This document shows, one piece after another, positions 22,252-31,643 of a DNA stretch of 64,000 nucleotides (position 1 is its first letter; every line of letters starts with the position of its first letter). The notes below the pieces were generated by a model that was given only the letters and a program-made list of their open reading frames with translations, made no database searches and was not told the origin of the DNA. The stretch is from Blastocladiella emersonii ATCC 22665 (taxonomy: Eukaryota; Blastocladiomycota; Blastocladiomycetes; Blastocladiales; Blastocladiaceae): contig JANHCV010000001.1 of assembly GCA_025594325.1 (NCBI GenBank), positions 5,078,961 through 5,142,960 of the forward strand. Direction: 5' to 3'. Position numbers and translations under genes: made by a program.

Positions 22252-22449
22252 TTGTGTGAGACACGGTGCGAGACGCGTCTCGGGCGCGCGGTTCTTGGCA
22301 CCGCGCGCACGTCTCCAACGGTCACGATATGGCAGGATGGTATGCCTTACTCACGCTCAGGGGCATACATTCCTCCACTTCGATCCGCTCCTTCTCCACA
22401 GAACATCCATTAGACTGAAAGATAGACTAGACGACCCCCGACCACCACC

Positions 22450-24720
22450 ATGTATCCGCAACCGGCTCGACTGAGCCTGCTTGCGACACTCCTCGCAATC
22501 GCCGTCCTGGCGGCGCCAGCGGCCGATGCCTCAGTCCTGACCAAACGCGGCATCGCGGTCCCCGCGTCCGCCGACCATCACGTCGTGAGCGTGCGTGCGG
22601 TCCACCCGCGGACGGGACTCGCGCTCGCGACGCTGCAGAAGCGCGATGCAGCGACTGGCCGCGACCAGTACCGCGACAAGCTCGTCGTCCAGGTCTCGGG
22701 CGGGCCCGAGCCGATTGCGCTGGATCTCGAGGTACGGTAGTGATACCGCGATGAACGAGCGAGTTCCTGACACCGTCCGATCGACCGCGTAGTTGAACCG
22801 CGAGCTTCTCGGCCCGCAGTACCAGCACATTCTTGGCGACGCGCCATCGACGACCCCACCGCCCGACAACTGCTTCTACCGCGGAACGGTGCAGGGCCGC
22901 GCCGGGTCGTTGGTTGCGGTCAGCGCGTGCGAGGGCGACCTCCACGGCCTCGTCCAGGTCGATCCAACGACGCGGTACTCGATCCACGCGCTGTCGTCCG
23001 ACGGCGACACGACTGCCGGTACGACTCGTTCTGCGGCGGGTCTCTCCAAGCGCCACGTCCTAGTGCGCGACACGGGCCGGTCCGCGACGGGCGACCCCGA
23101 GGAGCCGCGCGTCGGGCACTGTCCGCAGTCGGACCCATCGTTCCACTCGCCGCGCGGCGACAGCCATTTCGACCGGCGTCACCTCGTCCCGGCGTCGTCG
23201 CTGCACCACGCGGATCCGCCCGCGTCGTCGTTCGTGCACCGCGCGGCGCCGCTGGTGGCGCTCATCAAGCGCGAGTACGCGGCGCGCAACAACAAGACGA
23301 TCGAGCTGATGCTGGCCAACGACTACCAGCGGTACCAGGCGTTCGGCAACGACACGGAGCTGACGGCGCTCGAGCTGGTCAACGTCGCCAACGTGCTGCT
23401 CACGAACGCGACGGGGATCCTCGCCGCGCCCTACAAGATCGCCGTCACGGTCGCTGGCCAGTACACGGCCACGTCGCCCAAGTGGGTGACGGGGAGCCCG
23501 AGTACCGTGGACGTCGGGACGCTGCTGCAGGAGTTTTGCCAGTGGCGCCAGTCGCAGCTCACGGCCGTCGCCAACGTGGGCAACTTTCTCCAGCTCAACG
23601 ACGCGGGCCACCTGCTGACGAACCGCACGCTGGTGTCGTCGGGCGTCTCGGCGGCCATCGACGGGTACTCGTACGTCGGCGGGATGTGCAAGGCGTCGTC
23701 GGCGTGCGGCGTCGACTACGCGCCGCGCACCATCAACCCGGCGTACCAGGGCACGGTCCTCGCGCATGAGCTGGGCCACAACCTCGGGTCCGGCCACGAC
23801 GGCTCGAATAACGCCTGCCCGAGTACCGGCTTCATCATGCAGCCCGCGGCGTGCTCCAACTGCGCCCAGCTCGCGACCACCTTCTCCAACTGCTCCAAGA
23901 GCGCCATCGAGTCGTTCTTCAACAGCGCCGACACGACGTGCCTCGACAACTCGCCGACTCTCTGCGGGTACGCTCCCCACCCTATCCCGCCCCAGCCATC
24001 GCGCGCTCTGACACTCGCTCGACGTGTAGCAACGGCATCGTCGACCCCGGAGAGCAGTGCGACAGCGGCGACCGGGTGAACGGGAGCGCGTGCTGCACCC
24101 GTTCGTGCACGCTCCGGTCGAACGCGGCGTGCGACGACAAGAACGGCGCGTGCTGCAAGAACTGCCAGCTGCTCGCCAAGGACACGGTGTGCCGCGCGCG
24201 GACCAACGACGCAGTCCGCTCCTCGTGCGACATCGCGGACGTGTGCACGGGCACGTCGCCCGCGTGCCCGGACCTGTCCGCGGCCAACGGCGCGACGTGT
24301 TTCGCGGACGTGCCCAAGAACAGCTCCAAGGGCTTCTGCAACAACGGGTGGTGCACGTCGCGCGCCAACGCGTGCGCCGCGTACGGGTACCCGTACAGCT
24401 CCGGGTGCGACAAGCCCGCGGGGGCGCAGGCGTGCACGCTGTTCTGCGCGGGACAGGACGGGAACGGGTGCGTCAGCTTCCAGTACAACGCCGCCGGGAC
24501 CAGCGTCATTGCGCCCGATTTCGGGCCGTGCCCGCTCGACGGCGGCAAGTCCGGGTACTGTCTCGCCGGGACGTGTGTCGCGGGATCGCAGGGACAGAAC
24601 GTCAACAGCACGTCGCCGAACGCGGGCGGGTCGCTCGTGTTTGGCGGCGGGAGCGAGGCTGCGCGGTGGATGGCCATGGCCATGGCCGCGGTTCCGCTAG
24701 TCCTCGCGGCGTGGCTCTGA
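22450..24720 (+). CDS. ADAM-family (M12B, reprolysin) metalloprotease
   Basis: A secreted or surface zinc protease. Exons are 22450-22731, 22793-23967 and 24030-24720, 715 aa. The N-terminal signal peptide (LSLLATLLAIAVLAAPAADA) is followed by a propeptide with Lys-Arg sites. The catalytic domain holds the extended zinc motif HELGHNLGSGHD, with His419, Glu420, His423 and His429. It is followed by a Met-turn candidate (GFIMQP) and the Cys-rich end of the domain. The third exon gives a disintegrin-like domain (IVDPGEQCDSGD, CCKNCQL) and a Cys-rich domain. The protein ends in a hydrophobic stretch (WMAMAMAAVPLVLAAWL) with almost no cytoplasmic tail, more like a GPI signal than a TM anchor. It is convergent with FTR1. 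Confidence 0.93.
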
Positions 24721-24818
24721 AGATGACGGCCGTGTTGTATGTATATTCATTGAAGGCATGTGATTGTGTGACAAATGAGGTGATTCAAACAGCATCTATA
24801 GATATTCAGCTCCCAAAA

Positions 24819-25898
24819 CTACACGGCGGCAGCCGAATCGGCCGCCTTACCACCGTCCTGCTTCTTGGCAAACTCCTCGGCGAGCCGCGTCTGCTTGCGG
24901 TTGTACAGGAACAGCGCGGGCAGGGCCACGATCCAGTACAAGAAGTAGGTGATGGTGGTGACGAGCGTCCACTCGGACCGCCAGCCGAACAGCGCGCCGA
25001 TCAGCTGGAAGAACACGTTGCCCTCCTCGCCGTCAAACTCGCGGTCCTCGATCTCGAGAATCACGATCTCGCCGCCCGTCAGCTCCTCGACCTCGTGGCA
25101 GCCGCCCATGAACAGGCCGGCCGCGATGAAGAGGAGGAGGACCAGCGACACGTGCACGAACGCCTTGAGTGCGACCGTGTGGCCGCCCTTGTACACGAGC
25201 CAGCCGATCAGGCACCCAGTGATGATACCGGTGATGGCGGGCAGGATGATGGACTTGGCCGACGCCGACGACGAGGTACCGCCGAGCAGGACGAGCGTCT
25301 CGAGGCCCTCGCGCAGCACGACCGTGAACGAGAGCAGAAACATGGGCCACTTGTTCTTCTGCATCGTGGTCATGGCCTCCTCGGCCGCGTTGCGCAGCTT
25401 CTGCTCCCACTTGAGCTGCCAGTACTCGACCTTGACCATGGTGAAGGCCATGACCGTGATCAGCGCGCACGCCAGGAACTTGAAGAAGGCCTCGAACAGG
25501 ATCTCGAACGTCTCCGTGCCCCAGATGTCGACGCGCAGCGCCTGGAACAGGATGATGAACACGATCGCGAGCGCGATCGAGACGGCGGCACCCGCCGCGG
25601 CGCCGAGGTACACCTGGCGGATCATGAGCTTGCGCAGGTCGTCGTTGCTCGCCATGATGCGGTTGATGAACGTCACCAGCACCGCAATGATGACGGCCAT
25701 CTCGAGGACCTCGCGTGACTACCGAGCGATCGACGCGGCCGTCAGCTTGTTGAGCTCGTCGCTAACGACGTCGACGCGTCGCCAACCACGTACGAAGATG
25801 AAGTAAGCCGGCACATCGAACCAGCCCAACGAGCGGAATTTGGTCTCGACTTCACTGTCAGGCACACCGAACGTGCGCGTGATGCCACTGTCTGACAT
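24819..25898 (-). CDS. FTR1: High-affinity iron permease FTR1
   Basis: FTR1 moves ferric iron across the plasma membrane after oxidation by a partner copper oxidase. Exons are 25898-25794 and 25718-24819, with a 75-nt GTACGT...GTAG intron, giving 334 aa with about seven TM spans. Both iron-channel motifs are present: REVLE (37-41, just after the exon junction) and REGLE (171-175). A loop with HEVEE and an acidic run (EIEDREFDGEE) follows. The start at 25898 gives a short cytosolic leader before YFIFSREVLEMAV, matching the family. The gene is divergent from the copper oxidase at 26471, an arrangement common for fungal iron-uptake partners. Confidence 0.93.
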
Positions 25899-26470
25899 GG
25901 TTGATGGTCGAGAGTAGTGTGAAGGAGGGTGAGGATGAGGATGAGCGGAAGACGACCAGAACGACGACGGGACGCGGGGCACTGCTTCACTTTGTAGAAA
26001 CCCTGGACTCGAGCGAGGACGGCGAACAACTCGACGAAAATGCCGCTATCGCAGTTGACTCGTCACGTACACCCGCATGACGTCGGCAGGCGCAAGCGAG
26101 GCGAAGATTATATCTGATGGCAGGCGGCGAAACGTTGCTGGTCCCTTGTGTGAACGGAGGTGTCCACGCCAGCAGTTCTTGCCGGGCACATGGCCTCGAT
26201 CCAAAGCGAGGCGCCGCCACCGCACACGAGTGCCAAGCATCGCGAGTGATCCGGGCGGCGCCACCCACGGTAAATCATGCAGACTTGATTGATCGATAAA
26301 GAGCAGAAACACAACGAGGGACTTTTCAGCTGCCTCCCGATCCTCGTCGTTGTCTTCTCGATTGGGAGCACTCGCCATCCTCTCCAAGGGTTCTCTCCGT
26401 GCCAGGGTTTGATAAAACAGCGGCGACCCCCGTCGTCGCGACCTCGACGCTGCCTCGAACATCTTTCACC
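25899..26470. promoter_or_regulatory. Divergent FTR1/copper-oxidase promoter with GATA-type sites
   Basis: This 572-bp region separates the two start codons. TGATAA occurs at 26410-26415 and CGATAA at 26294-26299. Fungal iron repressors of the Urbs1/SREA GATA class bind WGATAA-like sites in promoters of such pairs, so iron repression is plausible. The sites are short and could be chance. I see no gene inside. Confidence 0.4.
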
Positions 26471-27817
26471 ATGGCGCGGACACAAGTCTTCCTCTTCGCC
26501 GCCCTGCTCGCGGTGCTGCTGCAGTCGGTGTCCCCGGTCGCCGCGGCCGAGGCCGAGTCGACGCCGAACCCGTGCCCGCGCAACGACAAGTGCGCCATCT
26601 GGACCTACTACGTGGCCGCCGAGGAGGTCGAGTGGGACTACGCTCCCTCGGGCAAGGACGGGTTCTCGGGCGACTCGCTGACGACGGCCGGGTCCGACCC
26701 CGCCGTGTTCGCGGCGCAGGCCGAGGGCCGCATCGGCAAAAAGTACCTCAAGGCCGTGTACAAGCAGTATACGGACGACAAGTTCGAGAAGCAGGTCGCG
26801 CGGCGCGCCGAGGACGAGCACCTCGGCATCATGGGCCCCGTGCTGCGCGCCGAGGTCAACCAGGTGATCCGCGTCGTGTTCAAGAACAAGGCCAAGACGA
26901 ACCCGTACTCGATCCACCCGCACGGCGTCTTCTACGACAAGGACAACGAGGGCGCCGGCATGGGCCCCGACGCGGGCGCGGGCGCCTCGGTCGACCCCGG
27001 CAAGACGTTCACGTACACGTGGCCCGTGCCCAACCGCGCCGGTCCCGGCCCGAACGACGGCAGCGCCATGGTGTGGGCGTACCACTCGCACGTCATGGAG
27101 TCGGACATTTACGACGGCCTGTACGGCGCGCTCGTGGTCTACGAGTCGGGCATTCTGGGTGACAACGGGCTGCCCAAGTACGACTCGAGCTCGTTCCGCG
27201 TCAAGAAGGAGTTCTTTTTGTCGTTTGTCGTCGGCAACGAGAACGAGTCGTCGTTCCTCAAGGCCAACATTGCCAAGTACGCCAAGAACACGACGTACAC
27301 GCCCGAGGAGTTTGCGGCGCTCCCCGCCACCATCAAGTCCAACACGACGGCGCTGGCCGCGCTCGACACGTCGGACGCGTTCAAGGAGTCGAACATGATG
27401 CACAACATCAACGGCTACTTCTACGGCAACCTGCCGACGCTGCAGATGGACCTGGGCGACTACGTGCGGTTCTACCTGCTCGCGTTCGGGACCGAGGTCG
27501 ACATCCACACGATCCACTGGCACGGCATCACGGTCATGTCCGAGGGCCACCGCCGCGACGTGCTCGAGGCGTTCCCGGCGACGTTCCGGTGGGCCGATGC
27601 GCACGTCGACAACCCGGGCAACTGGCTGCTGCACTGCCACGTCCACGACCACTTCAAGGCCGGCATGTACATGTCGTTCAACGTGTCCAACCCCAAGGAG
27701 GTCAAGACCCTCAACGACATGATGGCCGCCACCGCCGCGCCATCGGCGCTCGGCTCGCGCAGCATCCTCGCGGCCGCTGGCGCCGCGGCCCTCGCCGTGT
27801 TTGTGCTAATTGCTTAA
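26471..27817 (+). CDS. Two-domain multicopper oxidase, ceruloplasmin/hephaestin type (candidate ferroxidase)
   Basis: 448 aa, no intron seen. A signal peptide (VFLFAALLAVLLQSVSPVAA) precedes WTYYVAAEEVEWDYAP, the hallmark opening of ceruloplasmin, hephaestin and factor V/VIII A domains. Domain 1 has HPHG (His149, 151) and HSH (205, 207). Domain 2 has HTIHWHG (His346, 349, 351) and HCHVHDHFKAGM (388-399). That supplies all eight type-2/3 histidines plus a type-1 site (His346, Cys389, His394, Met399) in domain 2 only. The C-terminus is hydrophobic (ILAAAGAAALAVFVLIA), suggesting membrane or GPI anchoring. Fungal Fet3 proteins are three-domain and laccase-like; this is a different architecture. 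Pairing with FTR1 suggests Fe(II) oxidation for uptake. Confidence 0.9.
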   Translation: MARTQVFLFAALLAVLLQSVSPVAAAEAESTPNPCPRNDKCAIWTYYVAAEEVEWDYAPSGKDGFSGDSLTTAGSDPAVFAAQAEGRIGKKYLKAVYKQYTDDKFEKQVARRAEDEHLGIMGPVLRAEVNQVIRVVFKNKAKTNPYSIHPHGVFYDKDNEGAGMGPDAGAGASVDPGKTFTYTWPVPNRAGPGPNDGSAMVWAYHSHVMESDIYDGLYGALVVYESGILGDNGLPKYDSSSFRVKKEFFLSFVVGNENESSFLKANIAKYAKNTTYTPEEFAALPATIKSNTTALAALDTSDAFKESNMMHNINGYFYGNLPTLQMDLGDYVRFYLLAFGTEVDIHTIHWHGITVMSEGHRRDVLEAFPATFRWADAHVDNPGNWLLHCHVHDHFKAGMYMSFNVSNPKEVKTLNDMMAATAAPSALGSRSILAAAGAAALAVFVLIA

Positions 27818-28155
27818 GGAGTAGCATTTGATTCTCCGATACATTTTCTTAGATGCGATCAATCCACCAATCACGTTGCAGTGCAACTTCACTGAGAGAA
27901 GCGGTCCCGGATCACACTTGAGCGCGCTATGAAGCTCAAATCATCTAGGTCGTGTCGTGTCGCTCGTGAGACTAGTCGAGCAGCCGCCCGTCCCCGTCGC
28001 GTCAAGGACCGCGATCGTCATCCACACGTGCCTGGCGCCACACGCCACGCCACGCCACGCCACATCCGCCGCAGCGAAAGCAGCGGCGGCGCCAAGTCCC
28101 TGTCCTTTCTCTCACCCCATCTCATCACGTATCATCAATCGAACGCACACACTCC
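27818..28155. other. Intergenic region with short CACGC tandem repeat
   Basis: A run of imperfect CACGC units lies at about 28039-28064. The rest is the 3' end of the oxidase gene and the leader of the LCCL gene. I see no gene. Confidence 0.5.
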
Positions 28156-30168
28156 ATGAACACTTCCGAGCCCAAGATGCGCGCACGGGCCATCAGCGTT
28201 GACGGGCCGCTGGACCACCGGCCGGGCGGCAGCAGCAGTGCGCCGAGTTCGCGCAACAGCGGTGGCGACACGGTGCTCGTCATGGCGGCGGGCGACGCGA
28301 GCAGCACGACGACGGCGTCCGATTCGCAGGCCAACCTGCTGCGCGGGTCCCCGTCCCCGTCTCCGCCCGCGACGGGCAACCTGCCGTGGAAGGACCGCCT
28401 GCACCGGCTCGTGCACGGGCCGACGCCGCCCATCGAGCTATCGCTCGGCCCGCCGTGGATGCCGCGGTTCGCCGGGTGGTTCTCCAACCTCGTCCCATCG
28501 CGGTGGCGCGGCGCGTACCTGACCTTCTACCACGTCGTGATGATCGCGTCGCTGCTAGTCTGGACGTACCTCGCCAACTACGCGGCCGTGACGTACACGG
28601 TCGATTCGCGGGGCGCGCGCGTGGCCGAGGTGCCCGCCGAGTACGGGTGCCGCGCTCAGCCGCTGCTCGCGTCCAAGTGCGGCGTGCTGGGGATCGACTG
28701 CCGGCCGTTCGCGACCCGCGCGTACACGGTGCGGTGTCCGGCAGACTGCGGGTCGGCGCGGTCGCTCAGCGCGTTCTACGTCGGTGGCGACGTCGCGTAC
28801 CTGGTCCCGCCCGTCATCGGCAACGGCGTGTACCGCGGCGACAGCTGGGCGTGCGTCGCGGGCGTGCATGCGGGCGTACTGCAGAGTGCGGCGGGCGGGT
28901 GCATGCGCGTGGTGCCGGGCGGCGAGGTCGCGGGGTTCGCGAGCGCGGAGCGCAACGGGATCACGTCGTTGGCGTTCAACGGGACGTACCCGGCATCGTT
29001 CCGCGTCGAGGCCGTCGCCGAGGGCGACCAGCAGTGGTGCGGGACGCCCGTCGGGCCAGCGACCGCGTACTTCTACGTCTTGCTGCCGTGGCTGCTGCTC
29101 GGCCACCCGAGCGCGGGCCACTGGGTCGTAGCGACGGCGTGCTACGTTTTCTACTTCGTGATCTTCCTCGGCGTCGACGCGCAGCGCAGCGACGATTTCA
29201 TCACAAGCGCGGTCGCGCAGCTGACCCCGTACGTGGCCGTGACGCTGGTGCTCGTGCGGCTCGTGTTCGCGCGGATCCTGCCGCGCCCGCTCGCCGCGTA
29301 CCCGGTCGAGACCCTGGGGCTCGTCCTCGCACCCGCGCTCGCGATGTTGTTCCTCGAGGTGATCCAGGGCGCGCTGCCGCCGTTCACGCTGACATCGGCG
29401 CTGTTCGCGTCGGCGTCGCGCGCCACGCTCGGGCTCGTGCTCCTCGCCGTCTTCCTCGTCGCCGCGTCGCTCCAGGGTCTGTCCCTGTACCGCACGGGCA
29501 CGCTGGCGCGGACGGCTCTCGAGTACACGGTCGGCTCGGTCCTCCTGTTCGCGGTCCCGCCGCTCCTCAGCCTGTCGCCGCACGTGCACCACTACATGGT
29601 GGGCATGTTCCTGATGCCGGCGCTCCGGTGGACACGGACGCGCACCGCGCTGGTCTTTCTCGGCGTGCTGTGGGGTCTGTTCATGCACGGGATCGCGCGG
29701 TGGGGGTTCGACTCGCCGCTAACCACCGCGCTCGCCGCGCGGCAGGCCGTCGGGCTGCTGGCGGGCACCCCGCGGCCCGTGTGGAACGCGACGGCGACGG
29801 CGGCCACGGATGACGGCGTGTCGCTCGCGTGGTCGCTGGCGATCCCGCGCGTCGACGGTGCGGGGAAGCGGATCGGCGGGAACCTCACAGACCTGGTCGG
29901 CGCAGGCGGGGAGGAGACGGCGGCGCGCGCGGGGATCGCCGCGTACGCCGTGTTCCTCAACGACGTCGAGGTGCAGCGCACGCTGCGCGCGTCCGTGACG
30001 CTCGCGGTGGATGCGGGCGCGGCGCGCGGCGGGATGATCGCGTGGACCGACCCGATGGCGGTGCGCGTGGTGCCGCGCCGCGGGGGCGCGATGCTGGATA
30101 GCGGGCCGGTCCTGCTCGTCTGGCGCAACGGGACGACCAAGGAGCTGCCTGCGTGGAAGCCGACGTGA
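28156..30168 (+). CDS. LCCL-domain multi-pass membrane protein
   Basis: 670 aa in one exon. A cytosolic Ser/Gly-rich N-terminus of about 80 residues leads to PWMPRFAGWFSNLVPSRWRG and the first TM span (YLTFYHVVMIASLLVWTYLA). The lumenal loop holds an LCCL domain with CPADCGSARS, VYRGDSWACVAGVHAGVL and GGCMRVVPGG. About eight further hydrophobic spans follow, and a soluble C-terminal domain of about 130 residues. Fungal LCCL proteins share this layout. Their function is unknown, and LCCL folds are suspected of binding lipid or carbohydrate. No partner is evident nearby. Confidence 0.85.
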   Translation: MNTSEPKMRARAISVDGPLDHRPGGSSSAPSSRNSGGDTVLVMAAGDASSTTTASDSQANLLRGSPSPSPPATGNLPWKDRLHRLVHGPTPPIELSLGPPWMPRFAGWFSNLVPSRWRGAYLTFYHVVMIASLLVWTYLANYAAVTYTVDSRGARVAEVPAEYGCRAQPLLASKCGVLGIDCRPFATRAYTVRCPADCGSARSLSAFYVGGDVAYLVPPVIGNGVYRGDSWACVAGVHAGVLQSAAGGCMRVVPGGEVAGFASAERNGITSLAFNGTYPASFRVEAVAEGDQQWCGTPVGPATAYFYVLLPWLLLGHPSAGHWVVATACYVFYFVIFLGVDAQRSDDFITSAVAQLTPYVAVTLVLVRLVFARILPRPLAAYPVETLGLVLAPALAMLFLEVIQGALPPFTLTSALFASASRATLGLVLLAVFLVAASLQGLSLYRTGTLARTALEYTVGSVLLFAVPPLLSLSPHVHHYMVGMFLMPALRWTRTRTALVFLGVLWGLFMHGIARWGFDSPLTTALAARQAVGLLAGTPRPVWNATATAATDDGVSLAWSLAIPRVDGAGKRIGGNLTDLVGAGGEETAARAGIAAYAVFLNDVEVQRTLRASVTLAVDAGAARGGMIAWTDPMAVRVVPRRGGAMLDSGPVLLVWRNGTTKELPAWKPT

Positions 30169-30218
30169 TGATAGCGTGTTGTATTCTTAAACCAACTGTG
30201 TACATTTCTCTTCTCAAC

Positions 30219-30769
30219 TCAAGCGGTGCGCAGAATCAGGTGCACGCCCGAATCCGTCGAGACGGGCCCGCTGAGCTCGCCGACCTGGAGGGCAAACGCC
30301 GCGTCCTCGAACGGCTTCTGCATCTTGCCGCGGGAGAAGAAGCCGAGGTCGCCGCCGGTGCGCGCCGACGAGCAGTCGGACTCGGTGCGGGCGAGCGTCG
30401 GGAGGTCGGTCTCCCCCGCAACGATGCGGGCGCGGTGGGTCTCGATCTGGGCGAGCGCCTCGTCGTAGGTCAGCGTGATGGCCTCGTTGCGCCACGACGA
30501 CGGGCGGCGCGAGTCGCGGTGCTTGACGAGCAGGTGCGACGCGCGGATCTCGCCGTCGCGCGGGGTCTGCGCGTCGCCCACGGGCCGCTCCCACTGGCTC
30601 ACGCGCGTCTCCGGGTTGTAGTAGTACAGCTTGTTCTTGGTCGTCGACATGCGCTGCTCCCACGGCGCGGGCAGGTCGGTCGGCTGGTCGGCGGACTAGA
30701 CCGCATGGAGGGCGCGACGCGTTAGCGTATGGTTGTTGCATGGTTCTTCGTTGCATTGCATACGCTCAT
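30219..30769 (-). CDS. PIN1: Pin1/Ess1-type peptidyl-prolyl isomerase (WW + parvulin)
   Basis: Pin1 isomerises phospho-Ser/Thr-Pro bonds, for example in the RNA polymerase II tail. The parvulin domain ([47 protein letters not shown]) is complete. The WW domain reads LPAPWEQR...[15 protein letters not shown]. The internal ATG at 30650 would cut the WW domain. Upstream, the frame meets a stop, so I infer a 6-nt first exon (ATGAGC, 30769-30764), a 68-nt GTATGC...CTAG intron with a CTAAC branch, and exon 2 at 30695-30219. The protein is then 160 aa, close to human PIN1 (163), and starts [17 protein letters not shown]. It is convergent with the LCCL gene. Confidence 0.9.
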
Positions 30770-30975
30770 GGTGGGCGATTCGTGGAGACGGTGAAGGTCA
30801 AGAGAAGAGAGGGAGGACGCGACGATCGTCGTGCGAACCTTGGCCTCGCTCACCGCGTCGCTCTCAGCCTCCTCCCCCGCCGTCCCTGCCTCGGAATCCG
30901 TGGAACCCCTCGCAACTCTGGCGTATATTTACAACCCACACACGTCTCCTCTACCGCGCCTCGCCGCGTGGCATC

Positions 30976-31394
30976 CTACACCGTCCCTTCCGCATCAGTC
31001 CCTCCGCCCTCCTCCCATGCCCCCACTCCCTGATCGTACCCCTCCTCCCCCACAATCACCGCGGCCTGCCGCCTCGCCTTTGCGACCGCGCGCTCGATCA
31101 ACGCGCGCTTGGTCGCCCGCACCGCCGGCGCCGCCGTGTCGCGGTAGTGCTCGACAACGGCGACGTACAGGTCGGCGTAGTCGGTCTCGGCGAGGACCAC
31201 GCCCGAGGCCAGCGCGTGCGCGTGCGCGTACCGGTCGAGGAAGGCCAGGCCTTCGCGCGCGATGAAGCTGTCCTACATGAGGTGAAGTGATGGGAGTGGG
31301 GGGTCAGGGATGATCGGCGGGTAGGGCGGGGAAGGGAGGGGGCGGAGCGTACGATGGTCTGCTGCGCGGTCGGGAGCGGGCTGGGCGCCGTCAT
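30976..31394 (-). CDS. Small hypothetical protein (112 aa)
   Basis: Two exons, 31394-31353 and 31272-30976, join in phase across an 80-nt intron (GTACGC...GTAG). The product starts MTAPSPLPTAQQTIDSFIAR and is mostly helical-looking (GLAFLDRYAHAHALASG, RATKRALIERAVAKARRQA) with an acidic Gly/Glu tail. No signal peptide or TM span is seen. I do not recognise the family. Codon use matches the neighbours. Its upstream region, 31395-31643, also serves the 3' end of eRF3 and holds no other gene I can support. Confidence 0.6.
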
Positions 31395-31643
31395 GCTTGG
31401 TGCGAGAGTGGGATGGTGCAGGTGGTGGGTTTTTTACGTAGTTGGAGCGCGAGAAGATCGCCGAAGAGAGAAGTGAAGCCATCGCGGCCGCGGCGGCGTG
31501 TCTCACCTCGCGGAGGCGCAGCAGCCTGCCGCCGACCTCGAGCGACGCGCATCACATGCCAAGTTGCGTGCTTCGAACGTGAGGGATACATTGAGACGAA
31601 CATGGCGATAACAATCAAAAACTAAGAGCTGGACCGGACCGCT

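Noticed and set aside
31500..31560. Possible extra exon (frame reading SLEVGGRLLRLRE before GTGAGA) upstream of the 112-aa gene
   Set aside because: A stop lies directly upstream in that frame and no acceptor or start is available.
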